Below are positions 21,386 through 32,977 of a stretch of DNA of 64,000 nt, in pieces (position 1 is the stretch's first letter; each line of letters begins with the position of its first letter). This DNA is from Enchytraeus crypticus. Lineage: Eukaryota > Annelida > Clitellata > Enchytraeida > Enchytraeidae. Location: assembly GCA_905160935.1 (NCBI GenBank), contig CAJHZI010000205.1, forward strand, positions 1,287,001-1,351,000, given 5' to 3'. The notes below the pieces were generated by a model, which worked only from the letters and a program-made list of their open reading frames with translations, was not told the DNA's origin and did no database searches. The position numbers and the translations under genes were made by a program.

Positions 21386-24300
21386 AAATTTTGAGAAGCA
21401 AAATTTTCGAGTGCAAAACATACTAATCAGTCATACAAACAAGCCAACAAAGAACTAACAACGAGCAAACAAGCAACGCCAGCATAGCGTAGCTCAAACA
21501 CACAAAGTTCAACACGCAAACAGTTCTTCAGAAGACGGACGATGACGATGATCCGACTGAACCAGGACGAAGAAGAACGCTGTTCTGAGATCCCACAGAA
21601 CGACTGAAACTTGACCATTCGTCTCATCCCAGCTCATGTAATACAATCAAATATCTTACGTTTAGCTCTTGTTTATAACACCTTATGGATACATCGTCAG
21701 TACACGATGTATCGAAGAAAATGATGTAAGTTATCGCAAGTGATCCTTTCACGCAAAATAATAAATTTTGTCGACTGAAGACTTACAGCGCGTCGTAAAA
21801 AACTTCAAGTCTCTTCTCTTAACGTTAATTCATCAAATCAAACTTGTGAATTGAACCATTACGATACATCATAATACAATACTTGCGAAACATAATCAAA
21901 CCTTAAGTAAGCATTATCAGCATGGTCTCCAAACAAAAAACAATGGTCGAGTGAACAAATGAAAATTCTCAAGTATTATGATCATGAAAATCATAGATCA
22001 TAGATTGAACTTAATCTCATATGTTCATATGTCGCATCATAATAAGTCTCAACTGAATGTGTGCCTCATTTGTAAGCCTACGTATGCTTAACGTACATAG
22101 CATTCAGGATAACTGTGCCAGATATACACAAATATAACGAACTCATCCTCATTAGCTGCTCGTAATTATATAATAGTGTGCTCATAACATCAATAATATT
22201 CAACGTATAACTCTCATAATACAACTTCATGAATAACATCTAGAAGTTGACCGCTGCTGACATATCATAAACAAATTTACATAATAGAACGAAAAACTGT
22301 TGAGTCAACAACTCAAAATAATGACTCTTAGAACTCAAGTAGTTTTCATTTGCTCTAACACCTTGTGTTTTTGGAGAAGATTTTTGCATGATAATGTACA
22401 CACATCAAAGCAAAATGAAACTTCACGACTTCTTGGTTCAAGTCACATGATGTTTCCGATCTTTTAGCAAATCATAAGCAAAAGCAAGAAACACGACTGA
22501 CTCTAAAATCAATTAGTCGACAGAGATCTAGACGTACAGGTATGCCATGAAATCTCAAACTAGAATGTTCTTTCCAATAGAATCACTTGCTTAAATCGTC
22601 CCAGAAAATCATCAATGAAAAGACGCAATATCGTTGCTGAAACTCAAATGTCACTGAAGATGTGAAAAACTCTAAAGAAAATTGTGGCAAGAAAATAACT
22701 AATCAACTTTTCACAACATAACTTCAAAATTCTGCTTCAATTTTGGCCTCGTCATCTTCAGTACAATTACATTTTTTATACTGAAATAAACGCACCGTTA
22801 TAACTTCCAAGCTCCGGAAAGAAAGAAACTTCAGAAACTGACTCCACGAGATCTCCCGTCTCCCTCAACTTCTCCAGAGATCTACACGTCTCGCACCACT
22901 GTACTGCACAGGTTGGTTGGAACCTAACCTAATCAATCTAACAATATCAATTACATTGATTTGTTAATAATGAATTAATTCTCTCGTTAATATTCTACTC
23001 CTTCTCTACTATCTCTTTAATGTACTCTCATCTATATAATATATTTTTCTGTAATAAATTCTCCTCATCTCATTTACCTAATGTATTCTCTGTAATTTAT
23101 TCTCCTCATCTCATCTCCCTACATCTCTGTGTATGTATATATAATTAATCACTAAATTAGTCTCTCCTGAGTACTAATAAATCGCTCAATTAGCTTATAA
23201 TTCAATAGCTTTCGTAATCCTTAGCTTCGAATACTTCATCTACAAATCGCTATTTAACGTTCGTTTCCTCGATTCACTGAGTTCTCAATAACTCTCGAGC
23301 TAATATAATCTAAGCTCTCACGAACACTGTTAATCTTAGTACTTTATCTAGTACGAATCTCAAGTAGTTTCCGTTAGTATTGCGTATACATGTAGCCTAC
23401 AGCACTGTATACTCGTTCACTAATAAATCTACTAACTCTGCCTCATATTTACTAACGACTTAATTCCGTAAATTCTGATTTCAAAGAATCAATTTAATAC
23501 TTCTCACTTCCCTTAGCTCATCTCGCAAGAATTTACGTCTTGAATTCCAATCATATATTGCTCATATAGCAAATATATTTAATATAGTCTCGCTAGTTTT
23601 AATTCAACTACTTGCTTTTGTTAGCTTATATACTCTCAACTCAATAGGTTGTAAATTTTTTATTTACTCACACATAGCCTATTGGTTAACGCGTTTGACT
23701 CATAGTCAATAGATCCTGAGTTCAACTCCCGCTTAGTCTGTAAATATAATCTCGTTTAAAATTTCACGCTTCACCACTTACGCTGATTCATATAACTGAA
23801 GTCAACAATCCTGACTTAATTCTGCATTAATACTATGCAATAAATTTAATCTCTGATCTTAATTACTCGAAGTCTTCACGACTTAAATCTGCATAAATCT
23901 ATGCTTTACACGCTAATTTTAAATACGATTGCTCATCTTCTCATAATCTAGCTTTCACATAGCTTAATCGTTACTAGTTTAATTACCAGTAAATTTAATC
24001 TTAATCATCAGATTTCTCTAATTAATTATAATCTAGCTCTAGTACTCGCTCTTTACTATATCAATTTTATTCACTGGTTAAATCCTGCCCATCTGTTCTA
24101 TATACGATTTATCTTCACCCTACTTAAAGGTATTTAATTCCATAAATCAATCTGCTAGATTATATTCAAATCACGCTTCTAGTACATTCTTATCTCTAGT
24201 ACTATCATTTACTCACTGTACTTACTGTACTTAAAGCATTACGCTTCTAATCGCGTTTATTTTTCTCCTTTGCTAGAAAAATTTTCTGATAATTTTCGTA

Positions 24301-24640
24301 AACTCAAATCTCGTTTCTGTTTGCTAACTACTTCTACTACTATTCGCAGTATAATACTCTACTAATCGCTAATCTCACTACTAATCACTGTACTAGTCCT
24401 ATAATCCCTTATTAATCACCTAGTACCTGAAAACAAAATTCAATTAATCAATCAATGAAAGATTTTTCTCTTCTTTTAGTACTCACCTTTATAGATTCTT
24501 TATACTTACGCAAAAACTCCAACTTCGTTGCTTGCGTATCTACAAAATACTAACACATATAACATTAGTATTTATTCAATTAAATTATCATCAGTACCTC
24601 AATTTCAAAATCATGCATATTTGATTGTGTAAGACCAGTC
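21386..24640. other. Non-coding internal region of the LTR element
   Basis: About 3.3 kb with no convincing frame on either strand; the only one, of 66 codons at 21427-21627, shows no motif. From about 22930 the sequence becomes strikingly rich in CT, TA and ACT words (many CTAATC/TACT/TCTC runs). It holds a tRNA-like segment at 23676-23745. Long non-coding interiors are known from non-autonomous LTR elements. Confidence 0.6.
23676..23745 (+). tRNA. tRNA-like sequence, probably a pseudogene or SINE head
   Basis: A-box-like TAGCCTATTGGTTAACGCG and B-box-like GAGTTCAACTCC are correctly spaced, with an anticodon-loop-like CTCATAG between them (would read CAT, Met). The acceptor stem does not pair, so I do not call a functional tRNA. 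Confidence 0.35.
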
Positions 24641-24790
24641 ACAATGGTATATCGTTTAATGAATCATAGCACATTCTATGATTATACTCACTCTCACCAG
24701 ATGCTTAATTCAGATATTACCCCTCATTCTACGAAGTCAAGCGGTACGTCGAGAATTTCTCTCCATAAGGCTTATTGCTTCATTTCCCTT

Positions 24791-26045
24791 CTATCCTCTT
24801 CCGTAGCCTTTATTACGGTATTTGTTAGGTACGTAAGGGTTCGTTAAATAATCAATTTTACCCCTTGCTCGCATGTCGCAAAGCCTATCTACAATAGATG
24901 TTTTTTGTTGCACAATGTCCTTTGACTTAAAACAGTGAAGCTGTTCTTTATTCAATAGAGAACCAATCCTATCGTATTTACCACCTATACTCAGATCTCT
25001 GTCAAAAGACCAATCGACGATAGACATTAATTTCTGTTCACCCTGACTGCACTGATTCATTTTATGGTCATCCGTCGAGACAGAATCAGACGTCAAACTG
25101 TTTATAGAGGCTGTCTTCTTCGCAATTAACTGATCCTTTTTAGCTGCATCGCGCTTATCTCTAATTGGTTCGTAATTGATCACTTTATTTTTCCAGTGCA
25201 TTCTGTTAATGTTTGTGTTCTCCTTGGCTTGAGTATCAGATACTATATTTTCTGGCGCTTTACTAATTATATCAATACTTTTAGCCTTGCTTGCACTATT
25301 TATTTGCTGAAATTGTCTATTGCTCAGGTCCTCATAATCGACATTGAGATTTCGCCCTATACTTTCGGACAGCTGAATTAACTTTCCTACTTGTTTTAAT
25401 TGACGTCCGTTAGCCTTCCTAACAGTGATCTCTATAGGACCAAAATCATCCCATATATACCTATCGTCAATGACACCCTTGAATAACAATTTGTTGGTTA
25501 AATCTTCGATTTGAAATGCTATCTCATTCTTCAGGCATACTCTCTGAATCATTAGAACCGTTATCCTCAACACTTGTGCTAATACTAGCACTCTCCTTAA
25601 CATCTAACGAAAGTGCTACCATCTTAACACTGTCATACTCGGGTTCCGGAGTTAATTCTGGAATATCATTCGACCTATAACTCTTTGGAGTAAAGAGAAA
25701 ACCATTGCTTCTCCTACCTCTCTACTCTTGTCCTGAATTCTAGCTAACCTACTCATTAACTCCTCATTTGTTCTATTAACATAGTTAACATAGTTAGGAC
25801 TCTCGGATTCCTCGGCACGTGTAATAATGCCTTTCCAAAGTAATTCATTCATCTGACTATCTAATAGACTTTTAACTTATTGATTACTATTTTCTGAAAC
25901 TTCACTAGTTGCACCTATACTTCTATCTGTAGTCTGATTTCATCATTAACGTTTGACTGATTACACGTTTTATTAGTCACTAACTCCTGACATGCTCTAT
26001 TAGTATATGTTCTTCTTCTAGCTAGCATCTCTCCATCATCCACTA
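24791..26045 (-). CDS. Internal ORF of the LTR element, unknown function (broken)
   Basis: A 270-codon frame (24791-25603) preceded by shorter frames up to the LINE insertion point. The protein is hydrophilic. It has ERAE/EL-type charged stretches upstream (ELMSRLARIQDKSREVGE), a central DRYIWDDFGPIEITVRKANG and a basic C-terminus (NPYVPNKYRNKGYGRG). There is no membrane segment that would suggest an envelope, and no RT, RNase H, integrase or chromodomain motif. I do not recognise it. Confidence 0.4.
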
Positions 26046-26057
26046 ATTCACTACTTT

Positions 26058-28680
26058 TTTATTTATTTAGCGTATGCGTTAATCCAGATAGTTGCTTCAC
26101 TTGTAAGGCAACTTAGCGTAGACAGTCCACCCGGTAGGCGGGTTAGAGGGCACTCCTCAACGATATGTTTCATGTTTTGCGATTGGCTGCAGTCGGAAAG
26201 CGGTGAATCACAGATACCCAGCGAAATTCACTTTCTCTGCATCTACCATGACCCGTACGGAAACGATTCAAATGGCACCAACTTCCTCTGCAGAGATTCA
26301 TTCCTGGTAGCGCTTGAGGCGGATCCTGAACCAGATGTTAGTTTCTAACTTCAGCGACTGACCACTCTAATCTCCACTGGGACAGAGACGCCAAGGGATC
26401 ACATTGCTGCAGCATCTCCCAAACAGGATATCGAGATTTGAATCTCTTCGGAGGAGGATTAGACAAGTCCAGTGATAACGGGAGGGCATGATTTTCATGG
26501 ACCCTCTGCAGTTGTTTGTGTGTTGTCTCCTTACGACGGATATGAGAGGGCAGTATGTTACAAAGAACTGGGAGCCACGGCGTTGGGGTTGATTTGATTG
26601 TCCCAGAAACTATGCGCATGGAGTCATTGAGACGCGCATCGACGAGTTTTGTACGAGGCGAACGTTCTCATGATGGACAGCAGTATTCAGCCACCGAATA
26701 GCACAGAGCAATCGCTGATATTCTTAATGTGACTGCATCCGCGCCCCAGGTCGTCCCCGCCAATTTCTGCAACAGATTATTTTTTGACTTTAGTTTTGCT
26801 GCCGTTTTACTCAAATGCTCCTTGTACGACAGCGTAAGATCCAAAGTTACACCAAGATAAACCGGTGGAGGATCAAAGGGTAGCTGTATACCATCCATAG
26901 ACACATTGAGCTTGTAGTTAGCTTTAGCATTATGGAGATGAAACACACTTGTGACTGTTTTTGTGGAGCTTGGAATGAGACGCCATTTCTTGAGATATTT
27001 AGTCATCATCAACATGTCGTTATTTAATGTACGCTCGATTTCCCTCAAATGTTCGACCTTGGACAGCGCAACAAATGTCATCCGCGTAAGCGAACTATCG
27101 CGCAGTAGTCGGAGGTAGGTAACTGATGTAAAGGTTAAATAGGGTAGGAGATAGAACAGACCCCTGTGGGAGACCGCTCATTTGATTCCTCCATCGACTT
27201 TTCCCGTCGTTCATGTGAACTCTGAACCGTCTCTCCTTCATAAACGTATGCACTATATCCGTGAACCATTGTGGCATACATTTTGAGAGCTTTACTAGCA
27301 GACCCTTATGCCATACAGTGTCGTACGCTGCTGTGAGGTCAAGGAATATTGCACTTGTTTTGAGACCTTCTTGAAAACCTCTCTCAATGTAGGTCGTTAG
27401 GGCTAGGACTTGATCGGAAGTGGATCTTCCAGGACGAAAACCAGCTTGTTCGATTGGTAATATATTCTCTAGGACTGGCTGGATTCGTCGAAGAATAATT
27501 CTTTCAAACACCTTATAACATACACTCAACAATGAAATCGGGCGGTAGTTAGATGGACATTTTGGATCCTTACCCGGTTTAGGAATTGCAATCACCTTGG
27601 CTTGCATCCAGTCTCTAGGCATCACTTTCTCATTTCCTACTCGGCCTTACGAAAATTCCATCTAGGCTTCGGCGTACTATTTACAATTGGAATTTTCAAA
27701 CCCACTTGTATTAGAATCGGTCTATGCTGACTGCGGGGAAAATTGTCCAAAACTGTTGCCGTTGCTGGCTGAGTATGACCGTTTCTTATTGTGACCCAGC
27801 ATGTCAGGATTGTAATCACGTTTCCATCGGGCTGAGTGAAATGTTCCTTTCTGTTTTGGGTCATGCACTAGGCTTAATCCCATATTTGACGCCCATTCCA
27901 CCAATTTTTCACCATCTTGATTATCATTATCATATCCCCACTCTATATAATGACTATTAAAATCACCAACGAATAATCCAGGATGGGGTAGCTCGGGCAG
28001 CATTGTCTTATCCCATTTCATGCTAGGAGGTTTGTAGACGTTTGCTAGGTGAAAATCTGCAACGGAGAACGTGTCGCAAAATGTGAACAATTGCCCCACT
28101 TCTGCATCAGTTATGTTGTTTCTCACACACGAAGCTCTGCCGTACTTTGAGTGCAAATTTACAGATATTAAATCGTAACATGGAATTGATAATAATCTAT
28201 CTTCGTTACGCATAATATGAGTTTCCTGCAAACATATGACATCAACTTTGTGGTGTACTGTTAGTTGTTGTATCAAAGTTCGTTTCGCATGAGATAATCC
28301 CTCTACATTTAGCTGCAGTACTCGTAACGCTGGACTTAAATTAATCGCTGACTGTCGACTAACGCGATCTGTATCTGGATGACCGGGATACACTGAATTC
28401 GGTCCGCTGGTTGAATCAGTTGTTGCTCCGCTTGTTGAATCTTGAGCGGGAGCAAAGGGCGTGCTACGGGAGCACTGATTCATTGCCCTAGGAGGAGAGT
28501 TTCTTAGATGATCGAGTGAGGAAGTATCTAGATTGGACAAGGATGTATCTAGTTGCCTATCCGTACGAGGTCGCCAGAGCTTATACTTAAACATAGTCTT
28601 ACGAGTAGGCCTAGACGGCTTACATTTAGTATTTTGATAGCGCAAAAGGTCGGCCGAAGTGTAAATAAGCATAATATCAT
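26058..28680 (-). pseudogene. LINE-C: jockey/I-like non-LTR element inserted in the LTR element
   Basis: Minus strand. After an N-terminal Pro/Ser-rich part, an APE-type endonuclease starts near 28330 (LRVLQLNVEGLS), with LQETH, VGDFNSHYIEWG and, in another frame, SQHRP. The RT follows at 27095-27625: SNYRPISLLS, motif A AIFLDLTAAYDTVWH, motif B GLPQGSVLSPTLFNLY and FAYADD near 27080. Then comes the C-terminal domain (26668-27081), with WLPVLCNILPSHIRRKE at 26338-26619 and a CPLTR-type tail. Near 27626-27637 the endonuclease end is joined almost directly to the middle of the RT, so a linker and the RT N-terminus are deleted. The 3' end is AAATAAATAAAAAAG at about 26058. Its insertion separates the LTR element's frames. 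Confidence 0.85.
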
Positions 28681-29340
28681 TAGTATATAGTTTTCAGTTT
28701 GTAGATATGAAAGGTTGAGAACTACAGCGTAGGTCAACGCGACTTCAGCAGCTGCCCTAGTAACTGGGTTAAAAGTCTGCGGCTGTATCAGTAGATTAGC
28801 TGCTTGTTGTTTTTATAGGGCACAGCTGGTATACGGGTGACGCGTAGTTCTGTAAATCTCAAGCGGTATTGAGCAATAGCTTATAGTAGAAAAGTACCGT
28901 AACGCTTATTGAGTTTAATCCTTTAGGTTGAGATAAGTAGGTACTCCTTTCAATAACCAACTTTGTATTAAAATACTCATTAATAATTCTATTTTTCTAT
29001 TAAATACTATTTCTTTGTACAGAAATCAATCCATTTCCTAAGTCCCTAGTTTATGTGCTAGATGATAGTATGACAATCTTAACGAGAATCTAAATTATTT
29101 AAGAGAAAAATCTGGAAACATCCATAACTTTATGACTCAAACGATATTTATATAATTCAAATTGAAACTTTTCTAATAAATCCATTTTTTGTACAGAAAT
29201 CAGTTTATTTCGGAAGTCCCTAATTTATGCGCTAGATGACAGTATAGCAATCTTAGCGAGAATCGGCGGAATTTAAAAGAAAATAGAAACAGAAACATCG
29301 ATCAGATAAACTCACAGCATATATGTTACACACCCTCTTC
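28681..29340. repeat. Non-coding, with a roughly 180-bp unit repeated about 1.7 times
   Basis: The word TTTGTACAGAAATCA plus the following GCTAGATGA..AGTAT and CAATCTTA.CGAGAATC occurs at about 29018-29095 and again at about 29190-29270. No frame is open. This is part of the LTR element's interior. Confidence 0.65.
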
Positions 29341-29355
29341 TTGAGGGTGCTCAAC

Positions 29356-29925
29356 CTAAGGTTCACTACTGAAATTATGCGTTAAATTATAATCACCAGA
29401 TGTCTCGCTACTTAACTTCTTAACGCACTTCTCATTAACTGATTGATCATGAATTACTATCTCGGTTTTATTCCTATCTAAATAATCGCTTTCATTTACT
29501 TTACAAGACTTAATTGACTCGCTTGTATTTATCTTAGCCTCATTATCGCGTTCTATTGTCTGAGTGCTCGCATGACTATTGCACGCATGACTGGTTACAA
29601 CTCTATCAGTTTTATTCTCACTACTAATATCTGACTTGGTCGCCTCATTGACTAGTATATCGCTATTCGAAATTTCAGTTCTATTCCTATGCACAGTCTC
29701 GATTGTCTGACTATCTATATCGATAGATTTGCCTAACTTATTATTTCGAAACGCTTCGCTTTGACTGTCTAAATTAAATTTGCAAACCGAAGAAATCGAT
29801 AAATTAGCAACAATAAAGCTGGCAAAGCTAAGGTTAACGTCAATACAAACATTTTTATCGACACATTTCACCGATAAGGTCTGACAAAGTTTTACGTTTA
29901 CTATGCAACTTTTCGTTTCTAGCAA
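29356..29925 (-). CDS. Internal ORF of the LTR element, unknown (189 codons)
   Basis: It begins with a hydrophobic/beta-like part (IVNVKLCQ...NLSFASFIVANLS) followed by a very Asn/Ser/Thr/Asp-rich C-terminus. About 30 bases (29812-29843) within the first part closely match the shared SINE tail. It overlaps the preceding frame by about 70 bases in another frame. Confidence 0.4.
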   Translation of the reverse strand: MLETKSCIVNVKLCQTLSVKCVDKNVCIDVNLSFASFIVANLSISSVCKFNLDSQSEAFRNNKLGKSIDIDSQTIETVHRNRTEISNSDILVNEATKSDISSENKTDRVVTSHACNSHASTQTIERDNEAKINTSESIKSCKVNESDYLDRNKTEIVIHDQSVNEKCVKKLSSETSGDYNLTHNFSSEP

Positions 29926-30487
29926 CGGAACTATCTGGAATATTTCTATCGCGAAAATTTACCTTGGATTTATCAATCTGTTCATGCCTTGGCCTATATA
30001 AATTGCCATGATATGCTCTCGCACTTAAACTTTGTCTATTGGATAGCACACTTAGTTGATGATTTTCAATTCCTGCTTGTGTACGCCTGCCATTGGAATT
30101 ATTATTACAATCTCTATAATAATTAACTCCATTACATTTCGACATGAAATTATTACTACTGACTGGTCTACGATAATTACTGTTATTCATCGACTTATGT
30201 TCTCCGCCTTTAATTGATGTCTTACGGCTATTGTATCCAATGAACCTATTGTTAGACGACGATCGTACTTGACCATGGTTATTATATTCATTGAAATGAT
30301 TGCGACTCTGAAAAGAACTATTATGGCGTTTAACCATATTTGAAGGTTCAAATCCTAAATTTCTGCAAGTTCTAGCATCCGAAATCATCATACAATTTCT
30401 GCTACTATTAGTCAGCTGTCCATTAGGACCATTGCTTTGCAAAGTAAACGCTTTAAACCGAATTGAAAACTTCGACACGCTGCACAT
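29855..30487 (-). CDS. Internal ORF of the LTR element, Asn/Ser/Arg-rich (210 codons)
   Basis: Lies where a pol RT would be expected but has no RT motif. It is rich in Asn, Ser, Arg and Tyr (SNNRFIGYNSRKTS, NNSNYRRPVSSNN), like a disordered RNA-binding or nucleocapsid-type protein. A frame change from the protease linker precedes it. Confidence 0.4.
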   Translation of the reverse strand: MCSVSKFSIRFKAFTLQSNGPNGQLTNSSRNCMMISDARTCRNLGFEPSNMVKRHNSSFQSRNHFNEYNNHGQVRSSSNNRFIGYNSRKTSIKGGEHKSMNNSNYRRPVSSNNFMSKCNGVNYYRDCNNNSNGRRTQAGIENHQLSVLSNRQSLSARAYHGNLYRPRHEQIDKSKVNFRDRNIPDSSVARNEKLHSKRKTLSDLIGEMCR

Positions 30488-30987
30488 TCCGATTTAAATT
30501 AATTTTATCAGTACACAGAATCACATGGCTTGGTCGATTAGTAAGAGATTTCAGATTCGAAATCAAATTACACTTTTTCTGCGAATAAACCAATATAGAT
30601 GTTACACATCTCGGCCTAAGAATAGTTTTATTTCTAACTCGCAAAAGACCAATGAATTCGTTCGCTTCCGTTAAATAAACTAACGATTCCATTCGTATAG
30701 TCAGTAATAATGTCATATTTCTTGTACACATTTAAACCAAGAATACAAGGTATAGCTAAATTCTCAATGACAAAGAACAATTTCTCTACAACTCTATTGT
30801 CAAATATAATTGACAGAACAACTTTTCCGAGCAATTTTATGACAACATTGTTAGCACTTCTAACGCCGTTAATATCGTCATCTTTAAGATCAATCATCTT
30901 ATGTGGAATACGCTTTAAGAATGTTGCTTCTATAGCACAAATTGCACTTCCACTGTCTAATAACGTTTGAGTGTACGTTCCTGCCAC
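30453..30987 (-). CDS. Retroviral-type aspartic protease and linker
   Basis: The frame at 30634-30987 has TLLDSGSA, the active-site DSG of retropepsins, near the N-terminus, and CILGLN about 75 residues later, the conserved hydrophobic-hydrophobic-Gly motif. It continues after a frameshift near 30690 with a linker (NKTILRPRCVTSILV) of the kind found between protease and RT in Ty3/gypsy-like elements. It should cleave the Gag precursor. Confidence 0.75.
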
Positions 30988-31135
30988 TTGAATGCGTATT
31001 AAGCTAGATGAATTTGTTGATCCTCCATCAGCTACATTAACATTATCTATCGCCGACTTATGCCTTGCTCTTCCGTCCGATTTGTATGTATTTTTTATCG
31101 GCTCATGAAGACGAAATGGGGAGTGTCAGTGCGAG

Positions 31136-32261
31136 TTAGATTTGACAGACACTTTTAAAATGGTTCGGCTTTTTACAATAGTGACATAACTTGCCTAACG
31201 CTATACACGATTGAAAAGGTTGATGACTACGACCACATCTATGACAGATATTAGTAGAATTAGTACTACTTCTAGACGATTGCGCATGTAAAGATTGCGA
31301 TTGAGATCGAACGTTAAATCGTCTGTTATCATGAACAACACTGTCGTTTCGTTTGTGCTGACTAGATATACGCTCTCTGTTATTCTGCACAGGTAACCTA
31401 CGTTCATCTCTCGGATGTGTCAAGGCACACTGGATTGGACCTAATCCTTCCAGCCTATTTAACCTCATGGTTAACTCTTCCTGTTTCGCTATTAATTCAT
31501 CGGCACTTAGATTTGGCACGCTCGGCTCCAAATACGACACTCTATTTGCTCCATAATTTGACGCACGGTTTCGCGCATTACATAGTTCACTATCTGGTAC
31601 CTCTTCACAGAGTTTGGAATAACGCAATATATCTTCGAGATCATTTATCTCGTGATGCAGAACTGTCCTGCGGACTCGGTCGTTTAGCCCTGCCAAAGCA
31701 GCTTCAAGCACTTTGAACACTGTCGGCTTTAGCCATTTCTCCAATTAATCTAATCTCAGATATAAAGCTGGTCGTTGATTGACCGTCCCTTTGGCAGCAA
31801 CGATATAGCTGTGCCATCTTGAGATACTCATTGTCCTTCGAGACTATATATCTCTCGATGAATACTGTTTTAAACTGTTCGAACGTTGTAACTTTTGGAT
31901 TCTGCCCGCTGGAACTTGTTACTAAAGATCTGAAGAAATCGAAAGCACCAGAAGTAAGGAAAGAAGATGTGATGGCAAGCTTATTCTTCTCAGTTAAAGC
32001 TTTCATAGTATCCAAGTGGAATGACAATCTTTCCAAGAATAATATTGGGTTCTCATTATTTTCCCCCGAAAAGGGTTTTAATTGGGCACAAGCAGCCATT
32101 TATGGAAAGGAAAAATCGCAACCGGAATCCACAGAGTTAATAATTTCGCTTACCTGAAGGTTATCAGCGCGGTCCTCACCACTAATAGTAGGTGTCGTCT
32201 CTGATGCTTGATCTTGACTAAGCTTCCTGTCCGCTTCCTCAGACCTCTCAACCGACGTCAT
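31136..32261 (-). CDS. gag: gag of the LTR element (capsid and nucleocapsid), frameshifted
   Basis: The first in-frame ATG is at 32261, giving about 53 codons to a TAA that sits immediately before a second ATG (32099). The frame at 31704-32099 holds a Ty3/gypsy-type capsid (KPFSGENNENPILFLERL, FFRSL, TFEQFKTVF). After a one-base shift near 31740, the frame at 31136-31744 continues capsid helices and ends in two zinc knuckles, CX2CX3HX5C and CX2CX4HX4C. The order and motifs are those of Gag. The TAA and the frameshift make it non-functional as it stands, unless the donor-like CAG/GTAAGC at about 32149-32156 is used. Confidence 0.75.
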
Positions 32262-32944
32262 ACAGCTCCGTTCAGATTTAAATGAACTGGATACAAATAG
32301 CTAAATATTTTTCTGTAACAGAAATACACTCGCGAAAGAACACGGTACACAATAAATTGAGCTAAATTCTATTCAGTTTTACTCATATTAATTTTCAGCT
32401 TAAATTATTGCTCCCCTCCTATGAATTAAATTGCAGCTTCGCCACCGTTTTGCTTCGTCCACGGATAATCAGACAACGACAATTCTCTAACTATAATTCA
32501 AGCACACAGCTTAATTTCTATAGAGAGTAATTATTCTATACGACAAATCACTATAACTTTAACTACGCTGTCTTCGCAGCAATTCTGCATATTTTCAAAC
32601 TCTTATTTCTTCAATAATTTCTATAGTTTCAGTGCTCATGTAACACGTTTATTCCACTTAAATCTCAGTGATACTCTTATACTTATATTACGTAAATAGC
32701 TCAGTGTTTCGATTATATCACACTGCAGCTTAATGCTCGTTCACTTCTAAAAATCTACTACAATTCTAATTCGTTACAAACATTGGCAGGTTGACTAGTT
32801 TTCATGTCGTCGACCCTACAGCACAGGTCAACTCAAAGTTCACTGCATGCACAGAATTTAATACAAATATCTCCTAATATAACATATTTCTAAATTCATG
32901 GTCTCGTAAGATTTAAATTTTATTTTTTCCGTAACCTAACCTAA

Positions 32945-32977
32945 CCTAACCCCCGGCTCAGCACACTCGAGCCACCA
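32945..32977 (-). other. Primer-binding site
   Basis: Immediately after the 5' LTR, in element direction, comes TGGTGGCTCGAGTGTGC. The leading TGG pairs with the universal CCA end of a tRNA. I cannot name the tRNA. Confidence 0.6.

Noticed and set aside
23676..23745. Functional initiator or elongator tRNA-Met
   Set aside because: Boxes and CAT loop are present, but the acceptor stem does not pair; kept only as tRNA-like.
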